Positions 52,051 to 62,110 are shown, counted from the first letter of the stretch. The stretch: DNA of 64,000 nt from Alphaproteobacteria bacterium (GCA_020632755.1 JACKEY010000011.1:1-64000); one strand, 5' to 3'. The notes: generated by a model from the sequence alone, not told the origin. Made by a program: numbers and translations.

Positions 52051-53130
52051 TCAGGGGGCGGAGGCGAAGGCGGCCTGGTAGAGCTGGTAGTGCGGGTCCA
52101 GGGCCAGGCAGGCGGGGTCGGGCCCGGGCGCGACGTCTCGGGCGCGGACCCGGGCCTGGGCCGCGCGGTCGGGGGCCGTCGCCTGCAGAGCGTCGGCGAT
52201 GCGGAGCCAGGCCAGGGCCTCGGCGTCCCGGGCGGTGCCGATCCGCACGACGGGTCCGGCGCCGATCAGGCAGGGGCCGCCGTGATCGCGGTGGGGAAAG
52301 GGGTCGTCGGACGGCGCGTCGAGCTGGCGGGCTTCCCACGCCCAGCGCGCGTGGCGGCGCAGCCCGAGTCCCGCGGCCGCCAGCGGCGCGACCAGGGCGG
52401 GAACCTGCCGCCAGGCGCCGGCGCCGGTCAGGGCGCCCACCAGGATCTCCAGCGACTCCAGCGCCAGGCGACGGGTGTAGCCACATGGCGCGGCAGCCAG
52501 CTGGACCAGGGTCGGTCCGACGGTCTCCGCTTCGGTGGCGGGGTCGTCCTGGTGCAGCTCGCGCATGGTCTCGCGCAGGCCGGATGCCGCCAGCACGTCC
52601 GTGAAGGGCGCGCCCGTCTCGAACATCGCGACCATCGACAGCGCCTGGCGCCGCCGGCTCATGCTGCGGCCCAGCTCCAGCAGCGGGGCGGGGGTCTGCA
52701 GCAGCGGCGCGACGTCGACCCCCAGCTTGCTCGCCCCGCGCTGGAGCGTCCGGCGGGCCTTCTGCTCGGCCTCGCGCGCGCCGGTGCGGTGGGCCTGGAT
52801 CCGCTCCTGCACGGACCCCTCGAGCAGCCGGTAGACGGTCGCCCGCCGCTCGGTCAGGTCGTCGATGTCGTCGATGTGCCGCTTCTGCCAGGCCAGGATC
52901 GGCGCTTCGTCCCGGTCGAGCCCGCGCGGCGCCCAGGCCCAGGGCCCCGGTCGATGCAGCGTGAGCTCGATGTCGCCGTCCGTGGCGTCGAGCAGGGCCC
53001 GGTACAGCGCGAGCTCGGGGGCCGACGCCGCGAAGTCGTCCGGCGGAACCAGCGCCGGCGCCGGGTCCCGCAGGGCGACGGCGATGGCCGGCGCTGCGTC
53101 GGCGAAGAAGCGGTCGGAGAGCGTCGGCAT
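52051..53130 (-). CDS. Uncharacterised helical protein
   Basis: A 359-residue soluble protein with no recognised family. It is mainly helical; notable segments are HIDDIDDLTERRATVYRLLEGSVQERIQAH, a basic helix EAEQKARRTLQRGASK and Ala/Arg-rich C-terminal helices. TAGCCC (minus strand, 53143-53138) ends 7 bases before ATG 53130, inside a 24-bp divergent promoter shared with the methyltransferase gene. It is followed by trmK-like at 7 bp. Confidence 0.55.
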   Translation of the reverse strand: MPTLSDRFFADAAPAIAVALRDPAPALVPPDDFAASAPELALYRALLDATDGDIELTLHRPGPWAWAPRGLDRDEAPILAWQKRHIDDIDDLTERRATVYRLLEGSVQERIQAHRTGAREAEQKARRTLQRGASKLGVDVAPLLQTPAPLLELGRSMSRRRQALSMVAMFETGAPFTDVLAASGLRETMRELHQDDPATEAETVGPTLVQLAAAPCGYTRRLALESLEILVGALTGAGAWRQVPALVAPLAAAGLGLRRHARWAWEARQLDAPSDDPFPHRDHGGPCLIGAGPVVRIGTARDAEALAWLRIADALQATAPDRAAQARVRARDVAPGPDPACLALDPHYQLYQAAFASAP

Positions 53131-53154
53131 GGGCGGCGGGCTAGCCTCCTCGGC
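53131..53154. promoter_or_regulatory. Symmetric 24-bp divergent promoter for two leaderless genes
   Basis: Between the minus-strand ATG (ending at 53130) and the plus-strand ATG at 53155 are just 24 bases. The core GGGCTAGCCT (53138-53147) gives TAGCCT on the plus strand and TAGCCC on the minus strand; the two -10 hexamers share the central TA and each ends 7 bases from its start codon. The two cannot be occupied by RNA polymerase at the same time. Confidence 0.65.
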
Positions 53155-53745
53155 ATGAAGCGACACTATCCGGCGACCGCGCGCAACCGTGACCCCATCC
53201 TGGCCGTGCTCCGCCGCGTCCTGCCCGACCGCGGGCGGGTCGTCGAGATCTCCTGCGGCAGCGGCGAGCACGGGCTCCACTTCGCCCGGGCCCTCCCGGG
53301 GCTGTCCTGGCAGCCGACCGACATCGACCCCGATGCGCTCGCCAGCACCGAAGCCTGGCGCGCGGAAGAAGGCCCCGCCAACCTGCTGCCGCCGCTGCGA
53401 CTGGACGTGACGGCGCCCTGGCCCGTCGACGCCGCCGACGCCGTCTACAACGCCAACATGATCCACATCGCCCCGTGGGCCTGCACCCTGGGTCTGCTCG
53501 ACGGTGCGGCGGCCGTCCTGTCCCCGGGCGCACCCCTCGTCATGTACGGGCCCTACCGGCGCGGCGGCCTGCACACGGCCCCCAGCAACGCCGCCTTCGA
53601 CGACAGCCTGCAGGCGCGGGATCCGTCGTGGGGCGTGCGCGATCTGGACGAGGTGGCCGAAGAAGCCCGCGTGCGCGGCCTGCTGCTCGAAGAGGTCGTC
53701 GAGATGCCCGCCAACAACCTGACGGTGGTCTACCGGCGGACCTGA
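53155..53745 (+). CDS. DUF938 class I methyltransferase
   Basis: A 196-residue protein of the DUF938 (methyltransf_26-type) family. It begins KRHYPATARNRDPILAVLRRVLP; motif I is VVEISCGSGEHGLHFARALP (about 28-47), then SWQPTDIDPDALAS and YNANMIHIAPWACTLGLLDGA, all typical of this family. Substrate unknown. It is divergent from the 359-residue gene through a 24-bp promoter region. TAGCCT ends 7 bases before the ATG, so it is probably leaderless. Confidence 0.88.
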   Translation: MKRHYPATARNRDPILAVLRRVLPDRGRVVEISCGSGEHGLHFARALPGLSWQPTDIDPDALASTEAWRAEEGPANLLPPLRLDVTAPWPVDAADAVYNANMIHIAPWACTLGLLDGAAAVLSPGAPLVMYGPYRRGGLHTAPSNAAFDDSLQARDPSWGVRDLDEVAEEARVRGLLLEEVVEMPANNLTVVYRRT

Positions 53746-53796
53746 GCGCGTCGTGGCACACTCCGGCCTCTTCGTATGAACGCTCCCGGAGTGCCC

Positions 53797-54648
53797 GTGC
53801 TGCCCCTCTTCCTCCTCCTCGGCTGCACCTCGGCCCACGTCGAAGACAGCGGCGAGACCGCCTTCGTCCCCGACAGCGGGGACAGCGGCGCCTCCTCCTC
53901 CACCGACCCCTGGGAGACCCTGGACGGCGACGTGCCCGACGGCGGCGACGTGCCCGTGTCCGGCTACGCCCTGGCCTTCTCCGCGTCGGGCGGCGTGGTC
54001 GCCGGGGCCACCGTCACCGTCGTCGAGCACCCCGAGCTCCAGGCCACGACCGGCGACGACGGGCGCTTCGACCTGGGCCCGCTGCCCCGTGGCGAGCTCG
54101 TCAACTTCGAGCTGTCGCACCCCGACTTCGTCGCGATCCGCACGGGCACCTTCCTGCTGGGGCACCCCCTCGACGGCGGCGACGCCATCACCGACCTGTC
54201 CTTCCAGGTGCCGGACCCGACGACCTACGGCCTGATGGCCCAGGCCACCGGCGTCGATCCCGACGACGGCTTCTGCCAGGTCTCGACCACGGTCACCCGG
54301 CGCGGCCACGACATGGTCACCGGCAGCGGCACCCACGGCGAGCCCGGCGCCACCGCCAGCCTCGAGCCCGCCGCCGCCTGGGAAGCCGGCCCGATCTACT
54401 TCGACCTCGCCGCTGTCAACATCATCTGGCCGTCGCCCGCCCTGACCGAGACCAGCCACGACGGCGGTGTGGTCTGGACCAACGTGCCGCCCGGCGACTA
54501 CGTCATGCGCGGGGCCAAGGACGGCGCGGAGATCCGCCCGGTCCGCATCCGCTGTACGCCCGGCTACCTGGTCAACGCCGCGCCGCCGTGGGGGCTGCAG
54601 GTGCTGTCCGGCGGACTCGACCCCGAAGACCCCGGCTACGAAGGCTAG
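53797..54648 (+). CDS. Lipoprotein with carboxypeptidase-regulatory-like domain
   Basis: A 283-residue lipoprotein if read from GTG 53797 (VLPLFLLLGC, lipobox Cys at residue 10). An upstream ATG at 53776 gives a 290-residue form, but it lies inside TATGAA, which fits a -10 element, and the GTG has the GGAGTGCCC context of other exported genes. After an acidic Ser/Gly/Asp linker, VSGYALAFSASGGVVAGATVTVVEHPELQATTGDDGRFDLGPLP is a carboxypeptidase-regulatory-like (CarboxypepD_reg) beta domain. The remainder has four Cys in total and no recognised fold. It converges with the dehydrogenase gene, 13 bp apart. Confidence 0.68.
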   Translation: MLPLFLLLGCTSAHVEDSGETAFVPDSGDSGASSSTDPWETLDGDVPDGGDVPVSGYALAFSASGGVVAGATVTVVEHPELQATTGDDGRFDLGPLPRGELVNFELSHPDFVAIRTGTFLLGHPLDGGDAITDLSFQVPDPTTYGLMAQATGVDPDDGFCQVSTTVTRRGHDMVTGSGTHGEPGATASLEPAAAWEAGPIYFDLAAVNIIWPSPALTETSHDGGVVWTNVPPGDYVMRGAKDGAEIRPVRIRCTPGYLVNAAPPWGLQVLSGGLDPEDPGYEG

Positions 54649-54661
54649 ACCACAGGGTCGG

Positions 54662-55582
54662 CTACACCACCCGATCGGGCGGCGTCCGGCCCTGGAGCAC
54701 CGCCACCAGGTTCGTCGCGGCCTTGGTCGCCATCGCGCGCCGGGTCTGCCAGGTCGCGCTGCCCAGGTGCGGGAGGAGGACGACGTCTTCGCGGGGCAGC
54801 AGCCGCGGGTGGACCCGGGGCTCGGCGGCGTGCACGTCCAGCCCGGCGCCGGCGAGGTGGCCGGCTTCCAGCGCGTCGGCGAGGGCGTCTTCGTCGATGA
54901 CCGCGCCGCGGGCGGTGTTCACCAGGATGGCCCCCGGCTTCATGCGGGCGAGGGTGGGGCTGTCGAGGAGGTGCACCGTGTCGTCCGTCAGCGGGCAGTG
55001 CAGGCTGACCACGTCGCTGGTCGCCAGCAGCTCAAGGAGGTCGTCCCGGGAGGAGGCCGACGTCGTGCCGCGGATGTGCATGCCGAAGGCCCGGGCACGG
55101 TCGGCGACGGCCGTGCCGATCCGCCCCATGCCGACGATGCCCAGGGTGGCGTCGTGCAGGTCGAGCCCGCGCAGCATGGTCGGCCGCCAGCCGTGGAAGG
55201 CCCCCCGGCGCAGCAGGCGCTCGCCTTCGCCCAGGCGCCGCGCCGTGGCCAGGATGAGCGCCATGGCCAGGTCGGCCGTGGCGTCGGTCAGCACCCCGGG
55301 GGTGTGGGTGACGACGACGCCATGGGCCCGCGCGGCGTCGAGATCGACGTGGTCGGTGCCGACGCTGTGGCAGGCCACCACGCGCAGCCCGGGGGTCGAC
55401 AGCACGTCCGCGTCGACCGGATCGGTGGGCATCGGCAGCAGTGCCGCACAGCCCGCGGTGCGCGCCCGCAGCTCGTCGGAGCCGATGGGGTGGGGATCGT
55501 CGCGGCTGTCCAGCGCGAGCCCGGCGTCGGTGAGGATGGCGGTGCCGGCGGGGTCGATGGCCTGGGTGATCAGCACGCGCAT
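54662..55582 (-). CDS. D-isomer-specific 2-hydroxyacid dehydrogenase
   Basis: A 306-residue NAD(P)-dependent dehydrogenase of the glyoxylate/hydroxypyruvate reductase type. The NAD-binding GMGRIGTAV motif follows DATLGIVGM. Catalytic residues are visible: Arg in NTARGAVID, Glu in LDVHAAEP and His in LLPHLGSAT; substrate-binding VGTDHVDL is also present. It would reduce 2-keto acids or oxidise D-2-hydroxyacids in the cytoplasm. ATG 55582 is preceded by a C/A-rich stretch with GGAA. A weak TTGACG lies further upstream on the minus strand. Confidence 0.88.
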   Translation of the reverse strand: MRVLITQAIDPAGTAILTDAGLALDSRDDPHPIGSDELRARTAGCAALLPMPTDPVDADVLSTPGLRVVACHSVGTDHVDLDAARAHGVVVTHTPGVLTDATADLAMALILATARRLGEGERLLRRGAFHGWRPTMLRGLDLHDATLGIVGMGRIGTAVADRARAFGMHIRGTTSASSRDDLLELLATSDVVSLHCPLTDDTVHLLDSPTLARMKPGAILVNTARGAVIDEDALADALEAGHLAGAGLDVHAAEPRVHPRLLPREDVVLLPHLGSATWQTRRAMATKAATNLVAVLQGRTPPDRVV

Positions 55583-55829
55583 GGGGGTTCCGGGAGGGGA
55601 GGGACAACCGTTGACACGTCAAATCGAATCGATCCGGGGAGGGTGTCGTCGGAGTTCACGAACCCTCGGAGGCCTCGTGTCCCGCTCCTCACGCTACACG
55701 CTGCGCCCGATCGCCGATGGTGGCGATCGCGCAGCGGGCATCGGGTCTCCCCGCGGGATCGCGGGGCGCTCCGAGGGAACTTCTCCCGGCGGATCGGACC
55801 GCCACGCGTCGTGTGTTCGGACTCGCGAA

Positions 55830-55844
55830 GGACAGAAACTGTCC
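55830..55844. promoter_or_regulatory. Palindrome upstream of the SOS-type promoter
   Basis: GGACAG-AAA-CTGTCC is a perfect 6-bp inverted repeat 11 bases upstream of the -35 TTGACG at 55856. An overlapping GAAAC-TGTCC-GTTTC repeat lies at 55834-55848. Its position suits an activator or second repressor site. The rest of 55583-55829 shows only TTGACA-like and short GC palindromes without clear function. Confidence 0.4.
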
Positions 55845-55855
55845 GTTTCGGGGTG

Positions 55856-55885
55856 TTGACGACCTGTGCAACCGTGCAGTAGGCT
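55856..55885 (+). promoter_or_regulatory. Sigma-70-type promoter TTGACG-18-TAGGCT
   Basis: TTGACG (55856-55861) and TAGGCT (55880-55885) are separated by 18 bases. Transcription would start about 55892, inside the LexA-like box, giving a leader of roughly 20 bases with AGGAGG at 55900-55905. It is the best -35/-10 pair in the window. Confidence 0.7.
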
Positions 55886-55902
55886 CTAAACACCTGTTCA
55901 GG
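55886..55902 (+). promoter_or_regulatory. LexA-like SOS box
   Basis: CTAAACACCTGTTCAGG fits all 17 positions of CTRHAMRYBYGTTCAGS, the LexA-binding motif described for Myxococcus xanthus (recalled from memory). It begins immediately after the -10 hexamer and covers the predicted transcription start, the classical position for repression. Confidence 0.65.
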
Positions 55903-55913
55903 AGGCATCTGCC

Positions 55914-56129
55914 ATGACGGCCCTGACCCACCTCGACCCCGCCCTCTTCGAGCTGCTGCTCACCACCGGTCTCTCGCTGGGGCTCATCGCCTCGGCGGCC
56001 CTGACGATCGCGGCCCTGCCGTGGTCCGACGACGAGATCGAGCAGGTCGACTCCCACGCCCGCCGCCTCGCCGCGCGCCCCCTGGCCGCCGTGGTGGCCC
56101 TCTCCCGCCAGGCCATCGCCCGGTCCTGA
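55914..56129 (+). CDS. Small single-span membrane protein, predicted SOS-controlled
   Basis: A 71-residue protein with one membrane helix (FELLLTTGLSLGLIASAALTIAALPW, about residues 12-37), a short N-terminus (MTALTHLDPAL) and a cytosolic-type tail with Asp/Glu then Arg/Ala (DDEIEQVDSHARRLAARPLAAVVALSRQAIARS). A strong AGGAGG lies 8 bases before ATG 55914. The promoter TTGACG-18-TAGGCT is followed at once by a LexA-like box. The family is not recognised. Small SOS-induced membrane proteins in other bacteria (for example SidA of Caulobacter and YneA of Bacillus) block cell division, so a checkpoint role is a reasonable hypothesis. It converges with uup, whose stop lies 33 bases away. Confidence 0.75.
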   Translation: MTALTHLDPALFELLLTTGLSLGLIASAALTIAALPWSDDEIEQVDSHARRLAARPLAAVVALSRQAIARS

Positions 56130-56141
56130 CGACCTGAACGC

Positions 56142-56161
56142 CTGAACATGCGGATGCGTGT

Positions 56162-56165
<4 letters not shown>
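56142..56165. terminator. 10-bp stem-loop between convergent genes
   Basis: CTGAACATGC and GCGTGTTCAG pair over 10 bp (one G-T) around GGAT. It lies between the stops of the small membrane protein and uup, and overlaps the uup stop codon. Both strands would form it, so it could terminate both transcripts; there is no T-tract. The GTTCAG arms look like LexA half-sites but do not match the full motif. Confidence 0.45.
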
Positions 56166-58030
<1,865 letters not shown>

Positions 58031-58111
58031 GGCGGTTCCCGGGTGCGGCCGGCGCTGTAGCGCGGCAGCCGGTCACGGGCGCGTCGGCCCCGATCGGGCC
58101 ATGATGCGGCG

Positions 58112-59017
58112 ATGCGCGCCTTCTCCGTCCTCCTCGCCCTGTGCTTGCTGTCGCTGCCGGCCCGCGCCGCAGAGCCGACCGTCGTGCCCGTGCGCACCAC
58201 GGTCACCCTCAGCGACGGGCAGCAGCTGGTCGGGCGGGTCCTGCGCCTCGAGGGCGGCGATGTCCAGCTCGTCCTCGCCGACGGCACCGAGCTCCTCCTC
58301 CCCGCTGCCGCGGTCGCCTCGATCGCGCCGGTGCGCGACGCCCCCGGCGCCGAAGAGGCCCGCTGGGGCGTCGATCCCAACCGCAGCCGCTACCTGTACT
58401 CGCCGACCGCCTTCGGCCTCGGCCAGGGCAACGGCTACGTCGCCCAGCGGGCCCTGGCCCTGACCAGCGCCGCGGTGGGCGTCACCGACTGGTTCGACCT
58501 GGAAGCCGGCACCATCCTGCCGCTGCTGTTCACCAAGAGCCCGGTCGGCATCGTGGGCGGCAAGCTGGCCTTCCGCGCCACCGATCACCTGCGGCTCGGC
58601 GCGGGGACCCAGTTCCTGATGGTGCCCATCGACGGGGTGCAGGCCGTCGGGCTGGCCTTCGGCAACGTCACGGTGGGCAGCGCTGATCGGCACCTCACGG
58701 TCGCGGCCGGCGGCGTCTTCTCGCTGACCGAAGGCGCGGCCGACGCCGTCGTGACGACGGTGGGCGGAAACTACCGGCTGGGGCCCAAGACCGCGCTCAT
58801 CAGCGAGAACTGGTTCTTCGTCTTCACCGAGGGCGACGGGCCCTGGGGCGGGCCGGTCTTCCTGGTGCCGTCGGGTGGCGTTCGCCTGTTCGGGCCGAGC
58901 TTCGCGGTGGATCTCGCGGTGGTCCCGGTGGTCACCGGCCAGTCCGACCTGCCGATCATCCCGCTGCCGTGGGTGAGCTTCGCCTGGAACTTCGCGCTGA
59001 AGAAGGGCGGCGGCTGA
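58112..59017 (+). CDS. Exported predicted outer-membrane protein
   Basis: A 301-residue protein. MRAFSVLLALCLLSLPARAAE is a signal peptide cleaved near ARA-AE. The first 60 mature residues (VTLSDGQQLVGRVLRLEGGDVQLVLADGTELLLPAAAVASIAPV) resemble a small beta domain of the SH3/Sm-like kind often placed before outer-membrane barrels; the rest has amphipathic strands with aromatic-rich turns (WFDLEAG, NWFFVF, WVSFAWNF) and suggests a barrel. CATGAT (58100-58105) ends 6 bases before ATG 58112. Function unknown. Confidence 0.6.
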   Translation: MRAFSVLLALCLLSLPARAAEPTVVPVRTTVTLSDGQQLVGRVLRLEGGDVQLVLADGTELLLPAAAVASIAPVRDAPGAEEARWGVDPNRSRYLYSPTAFGLGQGNGYVAQRALALTSAAVGVTDWFDLEAGTILPLLFTKSPVGIVGGKLAFRATDHLRLGAGTQFLMVPIDGVQAVGLAFGNVTVGSADRHLTVAAGGVFSLTEGAADAVVTTVGGNYRLGPKTALISENWFFVFTEGDGPWGGPVFLVPSGGVRLFGPSFAVDLAVVPVVTGQSDLPIIPLPWVSFAWNFALKKGGG

Positions 59018-59034
59018 TCGGGTAGCCTTCTGGG

Positions 59035-59937
59035 ATGCTCCTCCCGCTCCTGCTGCTCGCGGCCTGCACCGGCGACGGTCCGGCCGGCCCTGGCGACACC
59101 GGGGCCCCCGGCACCGCCTGCAACGGTCGCGACGAGTGGTGCGCCTGGACCCTGGCCCAGGTCACCCTGCCGGGCACCCACAACAGCATGTCGAACGCCG
59201 ACGACGGGTGGTGGTACCCCAACCAGCAGCACGGCATTGCGCGCCAGCTGGACGACGGCGTGCGGGCCCTGATGCTCGACACCCACGAGTGGGAGGACGA
59301 GCTGTGGCTCTGCCACGGCTACTGCGAGCTGGGCCGCACCCCGCTGGCCGACGGCCTCGCCGAGCTCCAGGACTTCCTGGACGCCCACCCGCGCGAGGTC
59401 GTCCTGATCATCTTCGAGGATCACGTCGCCGCCCCGGACATGGTCGCGGCCCTGCAGGCATCGGGGCTGGGGGACCGGGCGATCGTGCCGCCGGGGCCGG
59501 GCGAGGACTGGCCGACCCTGGGCGAGCTGGTCGACGCCGATCGGCGGGTGCTGCTCACGGCCGAGGGCGGAGGAGCGGGGGAGGAGGAGGTCGGCGTGGA
59601 CTGGTACCTGGGCGCGTGGGACGTCTTCTTCGACACGCCCTACAGCTTTGCCTCGGAGGAGGAGTTCAGCTGCGAGCGCAACCGCGGCGACGAAGGCGCG
59701 CCGCTGTTCCTGGTGAACCACTGGATCTCCGACCCGCTGCCGTCGGAGGAGGCCGCCGCGGTCGTGAACCGGGCCGAGGTGCTGGGCGCGCGGGCCGCGG
59801 CCTGCGCCGCGCGCTGGGACCGTCCGATCACCTTCCTGGGGGTCGACTTCTACGCGACCGGCGACCTGTTCGGCGTGACCGAGGCGCTGATGGACGGCGC
59901 CGACCCGACCCTGTCCGCCGCCCGCGCAGGCGATTGA
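59035..59937 (+). CDS. PI-PLC X-domain-like lipoprotein
   Basis: A 300-residue lipoprotein with signal MLLPLLLLAAC (11 residues to Cys). The X-box of phosphatidylinositol-specific phospholipases C is clear: TLPGTHNSMS supplies the first catalytic His, ALMLDTHEWEDELWLCHGYC the second region with His-Gly, and VVLIIFEDHV the strand with Glu. The enzyme would cleave phosphoinositide-like lipids or glycerophosphodiesters at the surface. A pair of Cys around CNGRDEWCAW suggests a disulfide. TAGCCT (59023-59028) ends 6 bases before ATG 59035, so it is probably leaderless. Confidence 0.82.
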   Translation: MLLPLLLLAACTGDGPAGPGDTGAPGTACNGRDEWCAWTLAQVTLPGTHNSMSNADDGWWYPNQQHGIARQLDDGVRALMLDTHEWEDELWLCHGYCELGRTPLADGLAELQDFLDAHPREVVLIIFEDHVAAPDMVAALQASGLGDRAIVPPGPGEDWPTLGELVDADRRVLLTAEGGGAGEEEVGVDWYLGAWDVFFDTPYSFASEEEFSCERNRGDEGAPLFLVNHWISDPLPSEEAAAVVNRAEVLGARAAACAARWDRPITFLGVDFYATGDLFGVTEALMDGADPTLSAARAGD

Positions 59938-59956
59938 AGCGGCTACGCTGCGCCCC

Positions 59957-60343
59957 GTGCTCCTGCTCCTGCCGCTCTGGCTGGCCTGTGCCGCCCCCTG
60001 CGACCTCGCCAGCGACGTGCCGGGCTTCACCCCGGTCTGCGACGACGCGGTGCTCGGCCGCTACGCCGACGAATCGCGGCTGGTCGTGCTCTCGGAACAG
60101 GGGCGGGCGATGGTGGCCTACCTGCCGGCCGACCTGGAAGAGCGGCCCTACGGCGGCACGACCGGGCTGCCGGTGACGGTCGTCGTCGAGACCGACCAGG
60201 CCGAGCTGGTCGCGGGGGTGCCGGAAGCCTGGCTGCGCATCGAGCAGCTGGACGGTGAGCGGGCGACGGTGTCCCTCGACGTCGAATTCGACGAAGGCCG
60301 CGTCGCGGGCACGCTCGACGCCGAGATCTCGTGGCAGGACTGA
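59957..60343 (+). CDS. Small lipoprotein of unknown function
   Basis: A 128-residue lipoprotein. VLLLLPLWLAC gives an 11-residue uncharged signal to the lipobox Cys. The mature part contains two more Cys (APCDLASD, TPVCDDA) and beta strands; no family is recognised. TACGCT (59944-59949) ends 7 bases before GTG 59957. It follows the PI-PLC-like gene by 19 bp but has its own apparent promoter. Confidence 0.6.
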   Translation: MLLLLPLWLACAAPCDLASDVPGFTPVCDDAVLGRYADESRLVVLSEQGRAMVAYLPADLEERPYGGTTGLPVTVVVETDQAELVAGVPEAWLRIEQLDGERATVSLDVEFDEGRVAGTLDAEISWQD

Positions 60344-60444
60344 CCGGGGGGCGATGCCGCGGCATGCGGAGTCCTGTGGCATGGTGGGCGTCCGCGGCGC
60401 CCTCTCCCCGCCGACCTCTCCCCTCCCTTGCTCCGGAGTCCCCG

Positions 60445-61365
60445 ATGTCCTGGCGAGCCTCCCTCCTGCTGGTCCCCCTGCTCTTCGGCTGCGTCGGAGG
60501 CGGCGGCAGCGGCGATGAAGACGACGATGGCGGGGGCGGCGACGGTGACGGCGGCTGGGACCTGGGCATGGACTCCGGCGCCGACGCGGGTGTGGGCACC
60601 GACGGCGACAGCGACAGCAGCAGTGACACCGACGGTGGCACCGACGGCGGGGACACCGACGGCGGCACCGACGGTGGGGACACCGACGGCGGCGACACCG
60701 ACGGCGGCACGGACGGCGGGGACACCGACGGCGGCACGGACGGCGGCAGCACCGACTGGGACGCCGACGTCGAGGGCAACGCCTACCGGCTGGACCTGGC
60801 GGGTGCGACCTTCGTCGAGCCGGCCGGCGTCGGCTCGCTGCTGGTCGGCTCGCTCGAGCAGGACGTCCTCGTCCAGGTCCAGCGCCAGACCTCCTCCGCC
60901 CTCGACCTGATGTTCACGGTCTCCGAGAGCGTCGGCGGGCCCCAGGACATGTGCGTCGAGACCAGCATGCTGCCCTCGGCGGACTTCACCGACGCGCCGG
61001 ACTGGGACCTCGGCCCCACCAGCCTGACGATGGAGCTCGACGGCTACACCATCGTCATGCAGAACGTGCGCCTGAGCGGCACCTTCTCGGCCGACGGCCG
61101 GACCTACGACGACTCGACCCTGGACGCGACCCTCGACACCCGCGACCTCATCGACGTCATGGGCGACCTGCTCGGCACCGACGACCCGCGCCAGATCTGC
61201 GAGCTGGTCGGCGGCTTCGGCGTGTCCTGCGAAGCCTGCCCCTCTGACGGCGCCGAGCTGTGCCTGGGGCTGCGCATCGAAGACGTCGTGGCGCGCCCCT
61301 ACGCGGCGGGCCTGGTGATCCGCACCGCGTCGGACATCCGCACGGACAGCGCCTGCGGCGAGTGA
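60445..61365 (+). CDS. Lipoprotein with Asp-Thr-Gly repeat stalk
   Basis: A 306-residue lipoprotein. MSWRASLLLVPLLFGC ends in a lipobox Cys, followed by a Gly-rich then Asp-rich stretch and a stalk of DTDGG/DGGTDGG repeats to about residue 110. The globular C-terminal 195 residues are beta-rich, with Cys in DMCVETS, QICELVG, VSCEACPSD and ELCLGLR, so several disulfides are likely. No family is recognised. ATG 60445 follows CGGAGTCCCC. The stalk relates it in style, not in homology, to the MopE-like proteins upstream. Confidence 0.68.
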   Translation: MSWRASLLLVPLLFGCVGGGGSGDEDDDGGGGDGDGGWDLGMDSGADAGVGTDGDSDSSSDTDGGTDGGDTDGGTDGGDTDGGDTDGGTDGGDTDGGTDGGSTDWDADVEGNAYRLDLAGATFVEPAGVGSLLVGSLEQDVLVQVQRQTSSALDLMFTVSESVGGPQDMCVETSMLPSADFTDAPDWDLGPTSLTMELDGYTIVMQNVRLSGTFSADGRTYDDSTLDATLDTRDLIDVMGDLLGTDDPRQICELVGGFGVSCEACPSDGAELCLGLRIEDVVARPYAAGLVIRTASDIRTDSACGE

Positions 61366-61390
61366 CCCAGGGGTCACGGCGCAGGCGGCG

Positions 61391-62035
61391 TCAGGGCTTC
61401 GCGCGGGTGAAGCGCCAGACCGGCAGCCCGTCGCGCTGACAGACGCGCTCGCGGCGCGACCGCTCCGGGGAGGGCGGCGGGTCCGCGGCGGGGCGCCAGC
61501 CGGCCAGCAGGTCTGTTGCCAGGTCGGCCAGCCCGCGCACGTCGGTGGCGATGTGCAGCACACCGTCGGGGGCGAGCACGCGCGCGACATCGGCGACGAA
61601 GGCCGCGGTCAGCAGCAGGTGGTGGCCCTGCTCGACGGGGGTCGGGAACAGCACGTCGACCCGCGCGACCCGGCCGTCGGGCAGCAGCGATGCGAACAGG
61701 GTGCGGGCGTCGACCCGCAGCGGCAGGCAGTTGGCCGGCGCGTGCGGGCGCACGGCGTCGACCCGGCGGCGGCGGATCTCGGCGCCGAGCCAGCGCCAGT
61801 CCGGCCAGGCGCGGGCGTTGGCCAGCAGCGTGATGCCGTGGTCGAAGCCGACCTCGACGGCCAGCGGCCCGGGGGTGGCCACGAAGGTGTCGAGCTCCGC
61901 GCGGGCGGCGGCCATGGCGGGCTGATCCCACAGCCGCGAGCCGCCGAGCGCACCGGGCACGTCGGTCTCGCTGCGGCGCGTCCGCCGGCGCGGCGGGGCG
62001 GTCCAGGTCTCGCGGTGGTCGTCGTCGAGGGGCAC
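61391..62035 (-). CDS. TrmB-like tRNA (guanine46-N7) methyltransferase
   Basis: A 214-residue SAM methyltransferase. LAVEVGFDHGITLLANARAWPDWRWLGAEIRRRRVDAVRPH matches TrmB motif I and the following E-x-R/H segment, and RVARVDVLFPTPVEQGHH corresponds to the family FPDPW block, here diverged. THIATDVRGLADLA-like strands follow. TrmB makes m7G46 in tRNA. GTG 62035 has TAGGGT (62046-62041, minus strand) ending 5 bases upstream. It is divergent from leuS. Confidence 0.62.
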   Translation of the reverse strand: MPLDDDHRETWTAPPRRRTRRSETDVPGALGGSRLWDQPAMAAARAELDTFVATPGPLAVEVGFDHGITLLANARAWPDWRWLGAEIRRRRVDAVRPHAPANCLPLRVDARTLFASLLPDGRVARVDVLFPTPVEQGHHLLLTAAFVADVARVLAPDGVLHIATDVRGLADLATDLLAGWRPAADPPPSPERSRRERVCQRDGLPVWRFTRAKP

Positions 62036-62110
62036 GGCGCACCCTATGCCGGGCGCGACCCCGCGTGCAGTGCTGGTTACGGCGTGCTCCCTCCCTCCGG
62101 AAGCGCTCCC

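Noticed and set aside
53776..53796. ATG 53776 as start of the carboxypeptidase-regulatory-like lipoprotein
   Set aside because: The ATG is part of TATGAA, a plausible -10; GTG 53797 has the GGAGTGCCC context and yields a compact lipoprotein signal.
62036..62110. T-box or attenuator upstream of leuS
   Set aside because: The 75-bp gap is too short for a T-box and lacks a T-box sequence, leader peptide or terminator hairpin.
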